Source: DASQDN01 sp963844855 (GTDB taxonomy: Bacteria > Acidobacteriota > Terriglobia > Bryobacterales > Bryobacteraceae). Taken from it: a stretch of 64,000 nt of DNA. Shown here in pieces: positions 8,583 to 18,786 of the stretch. Each line of letters begins with the position of its first letter. Within the stretch, counting starts at the first letter, position 1. The DNA is taken from positions 310,001 to 374,000 of the forward strand of contig CAWJQP010000005.1 in NCBI GenBank assembly GCA_963844855.1, given 5' to 3'. The notes beneath the pieces are model-generated. The model searched no databases and was not told where the DNA came from. It saw nothing but the letters and a program-made list of their open reading frames with translations. The position numbers were made by a program, and so were the translations under genes.

Positions 8583-8962
8583 TGTAGGGGACTCTTTGCA
8601 CCTAGACTGTCAGCGTAAGCGATCAATAATCAAGCGGATTGGCCGGCTACTGTGAGCCTATCTGGTCCAATCTGCGCAGGCGCCACAGTGCAGACAAGTT
8701 AACGCCGCGCGGGCATCATGATTGCCAAGATAACCACACGTCCAGGTGGATCCACACGCTAGACTTTGTCTCAGAACAAAGGACCTCGCAGCACTTCTGG
8801 ATCTTTGATTGGGCACGGTTACGCGAGCATTCTAGGTGCGGGACAAGGGACTCGGCAGTCCGGTGAAGAGTCTCCGTCACCGAACTGGCCGGCGCGAATA
8901 CGGAGAAGTACCGACTCCATTAGGCCCGTCGCCGGGATCTCAAGCGGCGGGCGATTTGACAA
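8583..8962. other. Non-coding stretch, nothing recognised
   Basis: Short overlapping frames without domains. I see no RNA gene or terminator with a convincing T-run. Confidence 0.4.
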
Positions 8963-9190
8963 TCAGTGCTGCACGGCGAGAATAGGCTGTCCCGGTGTAA
9001 CGCCCTCGACCAAGTTCCCGTCTCGAACAACGAAGGCCCCCTCAACCATCACGAAACGAAAGCCATACGAGTATTGCGCAGGTTCCCAAATGTTGCTTTA
9101 TCGATGACTTCGTCAGGTTCAAAGAGCGCAATGTCAGCAATCCGCGCCTACCTTGAGGCGGCCTTTCTGGCCCATTTGCGGACACATCGA
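8963..9190 (-). pseudogene. C-terminal remnant of an N-acyl-D-amino-acid deacylase-like amidohydrolase
   Basis: Across three minus-strand frames I read PQMGQKGRLKVGAD, then ADIALFEPDEVIDKATF, then WEPAQYSYGFRFVMVEGAF and VVRDGNLVEGVTPGQP, ending at a TGA at 8963-8965. This is the standard ending of D-aminoacylase/dihydroorotase-like enzymes ('KGRL..GADADIV.FDP..V.DRATF..P.QYS.G..YVLVNG'). The order is conserved but two single-base frame changes separate the blocks, and the catalytic barrel upstream is absent. It is a dead fragment of a much longer (about 500-residue) gene. Confidence 0.7.
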
Positions 9191-9705
9191 TTCCAACCGT
9201 TGTGCAGTATGGATGCGCCTTGTCTTCCTAGCGCTCTTACCCTCGCTTCTAGCCGCAGTCTACTTGGCGTTCTGGCGCCGTCCGACCCTGCTTTATAGGA
9301 ACTCGGGCGTCGGCGCGAGCGGCTTCCCGCACAGCGCTTGTCGCAGAACACTCGAATTCATCTATGAACTCGACTGAAGTCACGTTCGGAGCCGCCTGCT
9401 CGGGTACCCGGGGTGTTTCGTAAAGGAAGGCTTTCGGACAGCCGAAGTCGACCGCAGCACCTCTGCGAAGTTGCGAGGGTCAGGCTGTTGGCTTCCGTGA
9501 ACCACTTCCGGCAATCAAATTGACGAAGAACGGCAAATCGTAGAGTGAGACGGTTGGCCAACTGTTCGGCGGCAAACTCGGCCCAAAATCGTGCCATTCA
9601 GCAGCACTCACTCCCGCCTACATGGGTCGTTTCCCGTTGCGTCATGCTTCCTGACTGGCACACGCAGTTCAGTCGCACGGGTGGAGATGATACATTCTGG
9701 ACTGC
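9191..9705. other. Low-information stretch between amidohydrolase remnant and next gene
   Basis: Minus-strand frames at 9148-9351 and 9358-9597 resemble no family and lack ribosome-binding sites. They may be further decayed parts of the deacylase region. No other feature was seen. Confidence 0.35.
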
Positions 9706-10665
9706 ATGAGCAGCCTGACGCTTGTAACTCCTGCCCTGCTGTTCCTCGCTATCACCAGAACGTTTGCGCAGGATGGTACTGCTGGCCTGGATTACGACAC
9801 CTTCCGCGTCTCACGTCTTGTCTGCGTCATCGGGAATAACAAGGCGGCCGGTGATCATCGCTCAGGCTACAACGGAGTGTTCCGCATGACGGTCCCCGGA
9901 CTTGAAACGTCAGCGTACGTTCCGGCATTTGCAGGTCTGAACCTGGAACACTATTTCGACGGCCGGTCCCGCCAGTCCGAGCGTCAGATCTTCTTCGAGC
10001 CGCGCCATGTTCCTATGGAGTTCCTGCGGCTGAGCGATACCAAAGCCGAGCTACGCCAATCCCCCACACCCGTCTACGGCGTGGAAAGCCGGACAGTCTT
10101 CGAATTACGCGAGCCTTACTACCTCGATATGAGTTACCATGCAATCCCCCGCAGAGACGACTTCGCGGGTGGCTTCCTTGGCATCTTTTGGGCGTCATAC
10201 ATTAACGGGCCGCAGGACAAGAGCATTTATTTCCTGCAAGGCGAGTCCACTCTGGACAAGCCGCAATGGGCCCAGTTGGCAACGCAAGTGCACGGGCGCG
10301 AAAGCACCGTGCTTCCTAGGGGGAGCGACCGCACGGAAACAGCCGTGGCCGATGAGCCGCCGCCGCTATTTCGGAATTTTTCGCCGCTGCGCTATAGCGA
10401 ACCGTTCTTTTACGGCCGATTCGGCGACATGGTCCTGATCTACATCTTCCGGCCGAGCCCGTATCTGCGCTTCGCACACTCGCCGTCGGGCGGCGGACGC
10501 AGCGCGTCGGGCGACGATACCAACCCGGCGTGGGACTTCCAACTCGTTATCCCCAACCCTCAGTCGGGTACAGAGTATGAACTTCAGATGAGGGTCGTGT
10601 ACAAACCATGGGTTGGCCGGGCGGACGTTTTGCGTGAGGTCCGCGAATGGCTGGCTCGCCGATGA
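9706..10665 (+). CDS. Secreted protein of unknown function
   Basis: 319 residues with a clear Sec signal peptide (MSSLTLVTPALLFLAITRTF-A-Q). The mature protein is rich in aromatic and polar beta-strand segments: YNGVFRMTVPGLETSAYVPA, LNLEHYFDGR, RTVFELREPYYLDMSYHAIP, GFLGIFWASYINGPQDKS. This layout recalls the jelly-roll or beta-sandwich modules of carbohydrate-active proteins. I do not recognise the family and no catalytic pair can be assigned. The gene ends 16 bp before the Tat-type mandelate-racemase-family gene, suggesting one transcription unit with it and the mannonate dehydratase. The frame is intact and its composition matches its neighbours. Confidence 0.65.
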   Translation: MSSLTLVTPALLFLAITRTFAQDGTAGLDYDTFRVSRLVCVIGNNKAAGDHRSGYNGVFRMTVPGLETSAYVPAFAGLNLEHYFDGRSRQSERQIFFEPRHVPMEFLRLSDTKAELRQSPTPVYGVESRTVFELREPYYLDMSYHAIPRRDDFAGGFLGIFWASYINGPQDKSIYFLQGESTLDKPQWAQLATQVHGRESTVLPRGSDRTETAVADEPPPLFRNFSPLRYSEPFFYGRFGDMVLIYIFRPSPYLRFAHSPSGGGRSASGDDTNPAWDFQLVIPNPQSGTEYELQMRVVYKPWVGRADVLREVREWLARR

Positions 10666-10681
10666 AAGGAAAATCTACTCC

Positions 10682-11873
10682 ATGTGGACTCGCCGTGATG
10701 TTCTGCGCACATTTGCTTTGCCCGCTGTCCCGGTGGTCGCGTCAGCCGCCGATCCCGGCACGCTGAAGATCGCGAGCGTCGAAGCGCATGTTCTGCGAAT
10801 CGGCCGCCGCAGTGACATCGTCTGCGCTCGGGTGAGGACCGAGGACGGGTACCACGGATGGGGCGAAGGAACGACGCCGCCGACCGTGGCGCCGGTGGTC
10901 GCTACAATCCGCTCGCTCGAACCGCTGCTGAAAGGCGAGAGCGCCTGGAACATCGAGAAGCTCTGGCGGCGCATGTACATCACCGAGGAGAATACGCTTG
11001 GCGGAACGCTGTACGCCGCGATCAGCGCTATCGATATTGCCCTCTGGGACATCGTCGGCAAGAAACTGAACGCGCCCGTGCACAAATTACTGGGCGGGAA
11101 GATTCACGAGCGCATCCGCATCTACACGAGCTATCGCTGGGGGAACATTCCGCGTACTCGCGATGCGTATTTCCAGCGCACAAAGGAGCTGATGGCACAG
11201 GGCGCGACGGCCGGAAAGTACGATCCGTTCGGCGCGTATCCCGGACCCGACCGCCAGTTATCGAGTCAAGGTGCTCGCCGAGGTTCGCGAGATGATCCGC
11301 GGAATTCGCGAAGCGGGGCCCACTTTCGACATCTGCGTCGAGGCGCACGGGAAGTTCAACATGGCGACTGCCGGCCGCATCATAAAGATGCTGGAGCCGT
11401 TCGATCCGTTCTTCCTGGAGGAGCCGGTACCGCCCGAGAACATGGAGGCGATGGCGGCGCTTGCAGGCGTCCACCAACATTCCGATCGCGACGGGCGAAG
11501 GCCTCCAAGGGCACTTCCAATTATGCGCCGCTGCTGGAGAAGCGTGCTGCCCGTATCCTGCAGCCCGACGTCGTCTCGCACAGGCGGCATCACGGCGATG
11601 AAGAAGATCGCCGCCATGGCGGACGCGCATTATGTGACGTTCGCTCCCCACAATCCGAACGGACCTGTGTGTACGGCTGCAAGCCTCCATGTCGCCGCGT
11701 CTTCCCCGAACTTCCTCATCATGGAGGAAGGAAATACGCGGATCGAGAAGTACAATGAGATCTTCGTCGGAGGCTGGAAGCCGACGCTCGCGGAATGGCG
11801 TGTGCCCGAAGCGCCGGGCCTTGGCATCGATTTCAGCCCGGCGTTCCTCAAGGAACACACCGTATCCGGTTGA
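10682..11873 (+). pseudogene. Tat-exported mandelate racemase/galactonate dehydratase-like enolase-superfamily gene, frameshifted
   Basis: Starts MWTRRDVLRTFALPAVPVVA, a twin-arginine signal. The N-terminal capping domain is intact (CARVRTEDGYHGWGEGTTPP, then LGGTLYAAISAIDIALWDI). The barrel continues in other frames: DICVEAHGKFN (first metal ligand region), FFLEEPVPPEN (second), IPIATGEGLQGHFQ (third, other frame), EKRAARILQPDVVSH (another frame), GGITAMKKIAAMADAHYV, then PHNPNGPVCTAASLHVAA. At least four frame changes fall between about 11240 and 11580, yet every catalytic block is still legible. The pattern resembles the galactonate/mannonate dehydratase branch. The gene cannot encode a full-length enzyme as written. 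This is recent decay or an error-prone consensus. Confidence 0.75.
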
Positions 11874-11912
11874 ATTCGCCCGTGCAGTATTATCGTTCAC
11901 ACAGGATGGTGT

Positions 11913-12995
11913 ATGGATCAACTGACGAGAAGGAACTTGCTGGCCGCCGGTGTCGCCGCAGCTGTAGCTCCGGGCATCGCGCAAGCTAAGCCGCTGCAGC
12001 CGCTCTCTCCCGGGATCAAGATCTCCATGCAGGTCGATGAAAAGGTCAGCGACGAGGATCTGACCTGGGTGAAACAGATGGGGATCGAGTATCTGAACGT
12101 GCAGACCGGTAAGGATCGAGGGACGTTCGAAAACTTCCAGGCAATCAAAAGCCGCGTTGAAGCCGCCGGCCTGAAAGTCTGGAACATCTCCAATAACGAT
12201 AACCGGAATATCGAGGAGATCACACTCAACCTTCCGGGACGTGAAGAGAAGATCGCGTGGCTGAAGCAGTATATACGGGACACCGGAAAAGCCGGGATCG
12301 GCTACATCACGTATGCGCATATGGCGAACGGGATCTGGTCGAGCCCAAATGAAACTACACGCGCCGGAGCGAGGGCCCGAGCCTTCAAGATGGAAACGGC
12401 TAAGGGCTACTGGAGCGGCAAGGTTTATGAAGCGCCGCTAACGCACGGCCGCAAGTACTCCAAAGAGGAGCTGTGGGATAACTACACGTACTTCATCCGC
12501 CAGATCGCGCCCGTGGCGGAGGAAGCTGGTGTGAGGATCGGGATTCATCCAGATGATCCGCCAGTCCCGGAGCTCGGCGGAATTCCACGACACATGTTCG
12601 GGACGTTCGATGGCTACGTGAAGGCTCTCGAGATCGCCAACTCACCAAATATCGGTGTGTGCCTATGCTGCGGAACGTGGATGGAAGGCGGGAAGGCCAC
12701 AGGCAAAGATGTATATGAGGCTGTCCGAGGCTTCGCCAAGATGGGCAAGCTCTGGAAAATACATTTCCGGAACGTGACGGCGCCGATCCCATATTTCGTC
12801 GAGACCTACATCGACAACGGATACACCGACATGTGGAAGCTGATGAAGACGCTGGTGGAGGTCGACTTTCGTGGCAATCTCATTGCAGATCATGTTCCGG
12901 CGATGGCTGGTGGCCGAAATAACAACTGGTCGTATAGTATGGGCTACCTCCGCGCCCTCTATGCTGCCGCACAGGATGGAAAAAGTCGCAAGTGA
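11913..12995 (+). CDS. Tat-exported mannonate dehydratase (UxuA)-family TIM-barrel protein, copy 1
   Basis: 360 residues starting MDQLTRRNLLAAGVAAAVAP, a twin-arginine signal. The UxuA-type metal-binding pattern is present: GIHPDDPP (about 210, His), CLCCGTWMEGG (about 250, Cys), IHFRNVTAPIP (about 283, His) and LIADHVPAMAGG (about 330, Asp-His). UxuA converts D-mannonate to 2-keto-3-deoxygluconate in hexuronate breakdown and is normally cytoplasmic, so the export signal is notable. It starts 39 bp after the broken enolase-superfamily gene and is intact. A diverged paralogue lies at 29355-30443. Substrate could also be a related sugar acid. Confidence 0.8.
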   Translation: MDQLTRRNLLAAGVAAAVAPGIAQAKPLQPLSPGIKISMQVDEKVSDEDLTWVKQMGIEYLNVQTGKDRGTFENFQAIKSRVEAAGLKVWNISNNDNRNIEEITLNLPGREEKIAWLKQYIRDTGKAGIGYITYAHMANGIWSSPNETTRAGARARAFKMETAKGYWSGKVYEAPLTHGRKYSKEELWDNYTYFIRQIAPVAEEAGVRIGIHPDDPPVPELGGIPRHMFGTFDGYVKALEIANSPNIGVCLCCGTWMEGGKATGKDVYEAVRGFAKMGKLWKIHFRNVTAPIPYFVETYIDNGYTDMWKLMKTLVEVDFRGNLIADHVPAMAGGRNNNWSYSMGYLRALYAAAQDGKSRK

Positions 12996-13000
12996 TGTCC

Positions 13001-15160
13001 TCACGGCAGCCGATCGTGAGCGCTCGTGAATGCGTGAATTTGCCAGATTTGCTCTGGCGTCAACAGGCCACGAAATGCGGGCATTAAGGTCCCAGGCACA
13101 CCGCTCTCAACAATCTCGAAGTACCGTTTCGGATTGAGCGCCGAGCGAAAGATTCGCGGACCGCTGCCGCCCGCGGCCATGTGGCATCCGAAGCAGCGCG
13201 CCCGGTACAACGTTCCGCCGCTCGCGATGGCATCGGTTTTTCCTATGAGGGGATTGGCTTCCGGAGGCGTTGCCGTTGTTGTCGTCCCCGTGGCTGTCGT
13301 CCCCGTAACGGCGGTTGCGCTGGTCGGTTGAGGCGGAGCCTCACCTGCGATGGGAGCGCCGCCTTCGGTCGCTGGAAAGCCATAGCCAGGAAGCACTCGT
13401 CCCCCGAGCGTATGGCCTGGCTTTCCCACTTGCGGCAAGCTACCCACTCGCGTCACCAGATTCGGCTCCGTCATCTCGCGCTTCGGCCCTCCATCGAGGG
13501 CGAATACCCAAAGATTCCCGGCCTTCGGTTCTTTGTAGTAAAAGATCATGTCGCCTCCGATGCCTCCCGATGGAACTGCCACATATTGCACTCCATCGAG
13601 CTGATACGTCACCGGGCTTCCAATGATTCCTGAACCTGTTTGAAACTGCCACAGCTTTGCGCCCGTTCGGGCATCGAGCGCCATGAAGTAACCGCGCATG
13701 TCGCCTGTGAACACAAGTCCAGCCGATGTCGTCACCGACCCTGCCCAGAACGGAGCAGGACTAACAGATCGCCAGGCCACTTTACGCTTCACTACGTCAT
13801 ACGCCACGAAGTTGCCGGGGTTCTTGCTCGTCAGATATTGCTGATAGTCTGCCCCGAGATACCACTCCCCGTTCGTGGGACGAGGGAATTTACCCTCCTC
13901 CCAAAACTTCATCCCCATCGCCCATTGATTCGACAAAAAGTATACGTATTGGAGCCCTGGATGATAGGAGAGCGGTTGCCAATCGTTGCCGCCTTCCAGA
14001 CTCGGAATGATGGGGCCCACTTCCGGCCCGCCCGACTGGGCGATCATTGCCGGATTCACCTTGGGACGACCTGTTACCGGGTCGAGCCCAAAGGACCAGT
14101 TGATTCCCGGCACAATCGCGTCGCCGTACAAGAACTTGCCGTTGGTGCGATCCAACGCATAAAAGTATCCGTTCTTATCGTGGTGAAAAAGTGCTTTCAC
14201 GCGACCCAGAGCCCCAAGGGTGACATCCGCCAGCAGTGGCGTGCTCACCGCGTCGTAGTCCCAGCAGTCCCACGGCGTGTACTGAAAACCCCACGCAATC
14301 TTGCCAGTGTCAGCGTTGATCGCCACAGTGGACGCTGCCCATTTGTTGTCCCCTTTGCGCACGTGGCAATTCCAAGGCGCGGCGTTGCCAGTATTCCAGT
14401 ACACGAGGTTTAGTTCCGGATCGTACGATCCCGTCGCCCATGTGGGCGCGCCGCCGTTCTTCCATGTATCGCCGGGCCAGGTTTCATTGCCTGGCTCTCC
14501 AGGCCCCGGAATCGTGTAAGCCGTCCAGCGCAGCTTTCCCGTCTTCGCGTCGAACGCTTTCACAAAACCTCGAATGCCAAATTCTCCTCCGGCAACGCCC
14601 GTCAACACCAAATCCTTAAGCGCGAGCGGGGCGCCTGTAATGCTGTAACCCTGTCGCCAGTCGATGATCTGCGTTTCCCATGCGACTTCACCTGTATCCT
14701 TCCGGAGAGCGACCAGTCGGGCATCGAGGGTCCCGATGTAGACGTATTCACCCAGAATGGCCAATCCGCGATTGATCGCGCCGCAACAGTAGACTCGCTC
14801 AGTTTCACGCGGGATCTTGGGATCCCACGCCCACTTCTTCGCCCCGGTACGCGCGTCGATCGCAAACACGCGCGAGCCGTCGGCAGACAAGTAGATGACT
14901 CCATCGTGTACAAGCGGTGTCGCCTGGAGCCCGCGGTTCTCGCCTCCGGTTGCGAAGACCCACGCCGGTTGCAAACGCGCGACGTTCTTCGCGTTGATCT
15001 GATCCAACTCCACGTACCGCTGGCCCAGGAGGTCACGCCCATAGCTCAGCCATGAGGACGTGTCCCGCCCGGCGTTTCGCAACTGCTCCGAGGAGACGCT
15101 CTGCCCCGTTGCAGGGATCGTCATCAAGCACCCGAAAAGCAATAGCAGCTTAGTACGCAT
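13001..15160 (-). CDS. PQQ-dependent alcohol dehydrogenase fused to cytochrome c (quinohemoprotein)
   Basis: About 719 residues from the ATG at 15160, where a signal peptide MRTKLLLLFGCLMTIPATGQ starts; the longer frame to 15223 has no sense upstream. The eight-bladed PQQ propeller shows the vicinal cysteines (VYCCGAINRG), GVAGGEFGIRGFVKAFDAKT, the catalytic-Asp region KGDNKWAASTVAINADTGK, and W-motif repeats such as ALDARTGAKLWQFQTGSG. After a proline/threonine-rich linker (about 615-645), a cytochrome c domain carries CFGCH near residue 656 and a distal Met in LMPAFRG. It would oxidise an alcohol or aldehyde in the periplasm and pass electrons to the respiratory chain. It is convergent with the mannonate dehydratase. 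Confidence 0.9.
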   Translation of the reverse strand: MRTKLLLLFGCLMTIPATGQSVSSEQLRNAGRDTSSWLSYGRDLLGQRYVELDQINAKNVARLQPAWVFATGGENRGLQATPLVHDGVIYLSADGSRVFAIDARTGAKKWAWDPKIPRETERVYCCGAINRGLAILGEYVYIGTLDARLVALRKDTGEVAWETQIIDWRQGYSITGAPLALKDLVLTGVAGGEFGIRGFVKAFDAKTGKLRWTAYTIPGPGEPGNETWPGDTWKNGGAPTWATGSYDPELNLVYWNTGNAAPWNCHVRKGDNKWAASTVAINADTGKIAWGFQYTPWDCWDYDAVSTPLLADVTLGALGRVKALFHHDKNGYFYALDRTNGKFLYGDAIVPGINWSFGLDPVTGRPKVNPAMIAQSGGPEVGPIIPSLEGGNDWQPLSYHPGLQYVYFLSNQWAMGMKFWEEGKFPRPTNGEWYLGADYQQYLTSKNPGNFVAYDVVKRKVAWRSVSPAPFWAGSVTTSAGLVFTGDMRGYFMALDARTGAKLWQFQTGSGIIGSPVTYQLDGVQYVAVPSGGIGGDMIFYYKEPKAGNLWVFALDGGPKREMTEPNLVTRVGSLPQVGKPGHTLGGRVLPGYGFPATEGGAPIAGEAPPQPTSATAVTGTTATGTTTTATPPEANPLIGKTDAIASGGTLYRARCFGCHMAAGGSGPRIFRSALNPKRYFEIVESGVPGTLMPAFRGLLTPEQIWQIHAFTSAHDRLP

Positions 15161-15302
15161 TTGTTCAGAGTAACAACCATGAGGCGTATTAGAAGCCACG
15201 GTCCAGCTATCAAACAATTTCATTCAAAAATGCGATACCTTTGGCAGACAGCGTATTTGAATTGGAATCATGTTCCGAATTGAAAGGGAGCTTACGTTGA
15301 TC

Positions 15303-18300
15303 ATGAAATGCTTCGTTATCGCCTGTGTTTTTTCTGCATGCGTTTTCGGACAAGGCAATCTTGGTGGGCTGACTGGTCGGGTGAGCGACAGTTCGGGAGC
15401 CTCCATTCCCGATGTTTCTATCCAAATACGCAATATTGAAACGGGCCAAGAAACTAAGGCGGGAACAAGCTCCGATGGAGCGTTTTTAGCGTCGAGTCTC
15501 GCTCCCGGATTCTACCGCGTAGCTGTGTCTAAGGTGGGTTTTCGCACTACAGTGCGAGAGTCTGTGCTGGTTAGCACGGCAACTGTCACGACGGTGGACT
15601 TCACTCTGGACCTCGGTTCCACCACTGAATCCGTCACCGTTTCCGGCAGTGATGTCCAACTTCAGACGACATCCGCAGAAATTGGCACAGTGTTGCCGAC
15701 CAAAGCGATTCTCGATCTTCCCATCTCCATGGGTGGAGCAGCCACGACCGGCGCTACAGGGCGCCGGCAAATTGAAAACTTTATGTTTCTGACTCCTGGC
15801 GTCACTGGCACGCAATGGAATAAGTCCATTAATGGAGCTCCGGGGTTTAGCCAGCAGGTTCTTATCGATGGCATCGATATGCAGAATATTGGCGCCCCGG
15901 GGTTTATCGCAGAGGCCAGCCCACCTTATGAAGCCGTCGAAGAATTTAAAGTTCAGAACACGCTATACCCAGCGGAATTCGGCGGAGGATTCGGTGTGAT
16001 GAACTTCACCATGCGATCCGGCACGAATTCGTTCCACGGCGGACTTTTCGAGTTCTTCCGCAATGAAGCACTCGATGCCCGCACGTTCTTTGGCGGTAGC
16101 CAAAAAGCCCTTCTCCGGCAGAATGAATTCGGCGGCACTTTTGGAGGCCCGGTGGTGCTGCCCAAGTACAACGGACGTGACAAGACATTTTTCTTCTTCG
16201 CTTACTCGCGATTTGAACTGCGTGGCGGCGTTCCCGTGGGCGCACTCGTAACACTTCCAACTGCTCTGCAGCGCACGGGCAACTTCTCAGACTATCCCTT
16301 CCCCATTTACGATCCGGCCACTACGACTTCCGATGGACGCGGCGGCTTTCAGCGCGATCCTTTTCCAAATAACCAGATTCCTATGTCGCGCTTCAGCGGA
16401 GTTGCCCAGCGAGTCCTTCCGTTGATACCGCTTCCGGATACGCCTGCCTTTTTCAACAACTACCTCAGTCGTCAAAATCAGCCGAGCACCGACAACGATT
16501 GGAGCATAAAGGTCGATCATCAGATTACGAGCGATCAACGACTTTCAGGAGCCTATTGGTGGGTGCGTGGTGAGACGAGGATCAATGGGCCGGTGGCGGG
16601 AGAACTGAATCCCGGTTTTCGGGTTACGCCAACTACCGCCAGTGGTCTGCGCTTAAATCACTCGTATACAATCACGCCCACACTTTTGAATCGCGTCGGC
16701 TTCGGTTATACGCCAACCAGTCCCACCTGGTCACGATGGTTACTGGATGAGCGCGAGGGGAACAAGGTCTTTCAAATTCCAGGGATCTCCGAGACTTCCC
16801 GGGGCTACCCGATCCTTAATTTCGCGGGACCAACTTCCTATGCGGGTTTGGGCAACTCAGCCAACAATGGAACCGATCCGCAATTCTTTCAGAACTGGAG
16901 CGCTGCCGATGACGTGGCCTGGGTGAACGGTCGTCACCAATTCAAGTTCGGTGGATCGTTCCGCTACCGCAGAATGACTGTCCAGGACCGCCGTAACGAG
17001 GGCGGCACGTTCAACTTCAATGCCCTCTCCACTTCCCAGCCGAACAGTACCGATTTCGCCCGTTTCGGCAATCCATTTGCTTCGTTCCTGCTGGGAGAAG
17101 TCTACTCGGCCAGTGCGGCCGTCCCCGCTCCCACACGTCAATATAACGACCAGTTTCTTGCCGCGTATTTCGAAGACGTCCTCAAGGTCTCGTCTCGCTT
17201 GACTCTTAGCCTTGGCTTGCGCTACGAACTGCCTTTCTACGTTCGTGAGCGCGAAGGAATCATTTCGTTTCTTGACCCTACGCGACCGAACCCAGCAGCG
17301 GGTAACCGACCGGGTGGTCTCGTGTTCCTCGGCGAGGGGCCCGGCAGGACAGGAAGCAACGAAATCATTCCCGGTTACAATCTCGGATTCTCGCCGCGTC
17401 TTGCCATCACGTATTCACTCGATCGGAAGACCGTGATCCGCACGGGCTATGGGATCTTCCGCGTGGAAACCGCCGTGGGTCGCATGAACAGTTGCCAGTT
17501 CTGGTGCTCCGGCTTCGGTCTGCAGCCGTCCTACACAAGCACCGACACAGGGATTACTTCTGCCTTCTCACTCGATAGAGGCTTCCCCATAAATCCGGTT
17601 TTGCCGCCGGTCTTTGATCCGTCGCTCAACAACAACGGCAGCGTGACAATGATTAACGGAGATGCGAACCGCATGGCGATGTCCCAAAGCTGGACCTTCG
17701 CTATTCAGAGAGAATTACCATTCGGGATCAACCTTGACGCGGCATATGTCGGGACGAAATCGAGCGGCACCTGGACAGGCCTCTCCGTGCCAAACCAACT
17801 TCACCCGAGCTATCTGGCTCTTGGTCAGACGCTCAATGCCAGCATTACTTCACCAGCGGCTGTAGCCGCGAATATCCCGTTGCCATACCCGGGCTTCACC
17901 GGCTCCGTCGCCCAGGCATTACGAGCATTTCCTCAATTTACGAACGTGGATGACGTCTATCAGCCGACTGGATACAACTTCTACAACTCGATGCAAGTGC
18001 GGGTACAGAAACGCCACTCGTCGGGGCTGTCATTTCTCATAGCCTATACGCTGGCCAAGAACATCGGCTTCCCGGGCGGAGATATCTTCGGAGATGTCGG
18101 AGGCGGTGGCGCAGCCCGCGGCATCGACACTTTTAACCGAAAACTGGAAAAGTCCATTGTAGGTTCTGATCAAACCCATGTTCTGATCGGTTCGTGGAGC
18201 TACGATCTTCCCTTTGGGCGCGGTAAGCGGTTCCTGTCGGGCGCTGGCGGCCTGACGAACGCACTAGTGGGCGGCTGGGCCTTTAATGCGATTCAGACTT

Positions 18301-18734
18301 ATCGTACCGGCACAACAATAGCTGTGGGCGGCGGACCGGCGTTGCCTTTGTTTGGCGGCGGCAACCGGCCAAATTGGATCAGTGCTGACGTTCGAACACC
18401 GGTATCCATGGGGTCTTTCGACCCTGCAACCGATCGATACCTTAACATCAACGCGTTCAGCCAGCCACTACTCTTTACCATTGGCAACGCCCCGGCGCGC
18501 ATGCCTCATGTGAGGACGCCAAACTTCCTGAACGAAGACTTTTCAGTTTTCAAGAACACGCGGCTTACAGAAGCTTTAACCTTGCAGCTTCGTGGCGAAG
18601 CGTACAACGTCATGAATCGCGTCGTTTTTGGTGGTCCTGCGTCAAACATCAACAATCCGGCTACTTTCGGCATCATCGGCAGTCAAGCCAATACGCCGCG
18701 ATTGATTCAGCTCGGAGCGAAGTTCATTTTTTGA
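15303..18734 (+). CDS. Oar-like TonB-dependent receptor, tandem copy 1
   Basis: About 1143 residues from the ATG at 15303, where the signal peptide MKCFVIACVFSACVFGQ begins. Domains in order: carboxypeptidase-regulatory sandwich (about 18-105, NLGGLTGRVSDSSGASIPDV), plug (about 110-250, LQTTSAEIGTVLPTKAILDL then EFGGGFGVMNFTMRSGTNSF), then a large beta-barrel ending GAKFIF. It shares extended blocks with the next gene (AILDLPI..GG, SPPYEAVEEFKVQN, FSQPLLFTIGNAP, RVVFGGPA) and both have the same leader AAGGGAG-Y-TTACG before the start. They are a tandem duplication. Ligand unknown. The frame is intact over 3.4 kb. Confidence 0.9.
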   Translation: MKCFVIACVFSACVFGQGNLGGLTGRVSDSSGASIPDVSIQIRNIETGQETKAGTSSDGAFLASSLAPGFYRVAVSKVGFRTTVRESVLVSTATVTTVDFTLDLGSTTESVTVSGSDVQLQTTSAEIGTVLPTKAILDLPISMGGAATTGATGRRQIENFMFLTPGVTGTQWNKSINGAPGFSQQVLIDGIDMQNIGAPGFIAEASPPYEAVEEFKVQNTLYPAEFGGGFGVMNFTMRSGTNSFHGGLFEFFRNEALDARTFFGGSQKALLRQNEFGGTFGGPVVLPKYNGRDKTFFFFAYSRFELRGGVPVGALVTLPTALQRTGNFSDYPFPIYDPATTTSDGRGGFQRDPFPNNQIPMSRFSGVAQRVLPLIPLPDTPAFFNNYLSRQNQPSTDNDWSIKVDHQITSDQRLSGAYWWVRGETRINGPVAGELNPGFRVTPTTASGLRLNHSYTITPTLLNRVGFGYTPTSPTWSRWLLDEREGNKVFQIPGISETSRGYPILNFAGPTSYAGLGNSANNGTDPQFFQNWSAADDVAWVNGRHQFKFGGSFRYRRMTVQDRRNEGGTFNFNALSTSQPNSTDFARFGNPFASFLLGEVYSASAAVPAPTRQYNDQFLAAYFEDVLKVSSRLTLSLGLRYELPFYVREREGIISFLDPTRPNPAAGNRPGGLVFLGEGPGRTGSNEIIPGYNLGFSPRLAITYSLDRKTVIRTGYGIFRVETAVGRMNSCQFWCSGFGLQPSYTSTDTGITSAFSLDRGFPINPVLPPVFDPSLNNNGSVTMINGDANRMAMSQSWTFAIQRELPFGINLDAAYVGTKSSGTWTGLSVPNQLHPSYLALGQTLNASITSPAAVAANIPLPYPGFTGSVAQALRAFPQFTNVDDVYQPTGYNFYNSMQVRVQKRHSSGLSFLIAYTLAKNIGFPGGDIFGDVGGGGAARGIDTFNRKLEKSIVGSDQTHVLIGSWSYDLPFGRGKRFLSGAGGLTNALVGGWAFNAIQTYRTGTTIAVGGGPALPLFGGGNRPNWISADVRTPVSMGSFDPATDRYLNINAFSQPLLFTIGNAPARMPHVRTPNFLNEDFSVFKNTRLTEALTLQLRGEAYNVMNRVVFGGPASNINNPATFGIIGSQANTPRLIQLGAKFIF

Positions 18735-18786
18735 TGCGCATGAGAAATCTTGCTAAGGTGAAGTGGTCTTAAGGGAGTTTACGGAA

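Noticed and set aside
11028..12320. 430-residue minus-strand open frame
   Set aside because: Antisense to the enolase-superfamily and mannonate dehydratase genes, which have clear domains; its translation is compositionally random.
13640..14413. 257-residue plus-strand open frame
   Set aside because: Antisense to the intact PQQ dehydrogenase; no domain, no ribosome-binding site.
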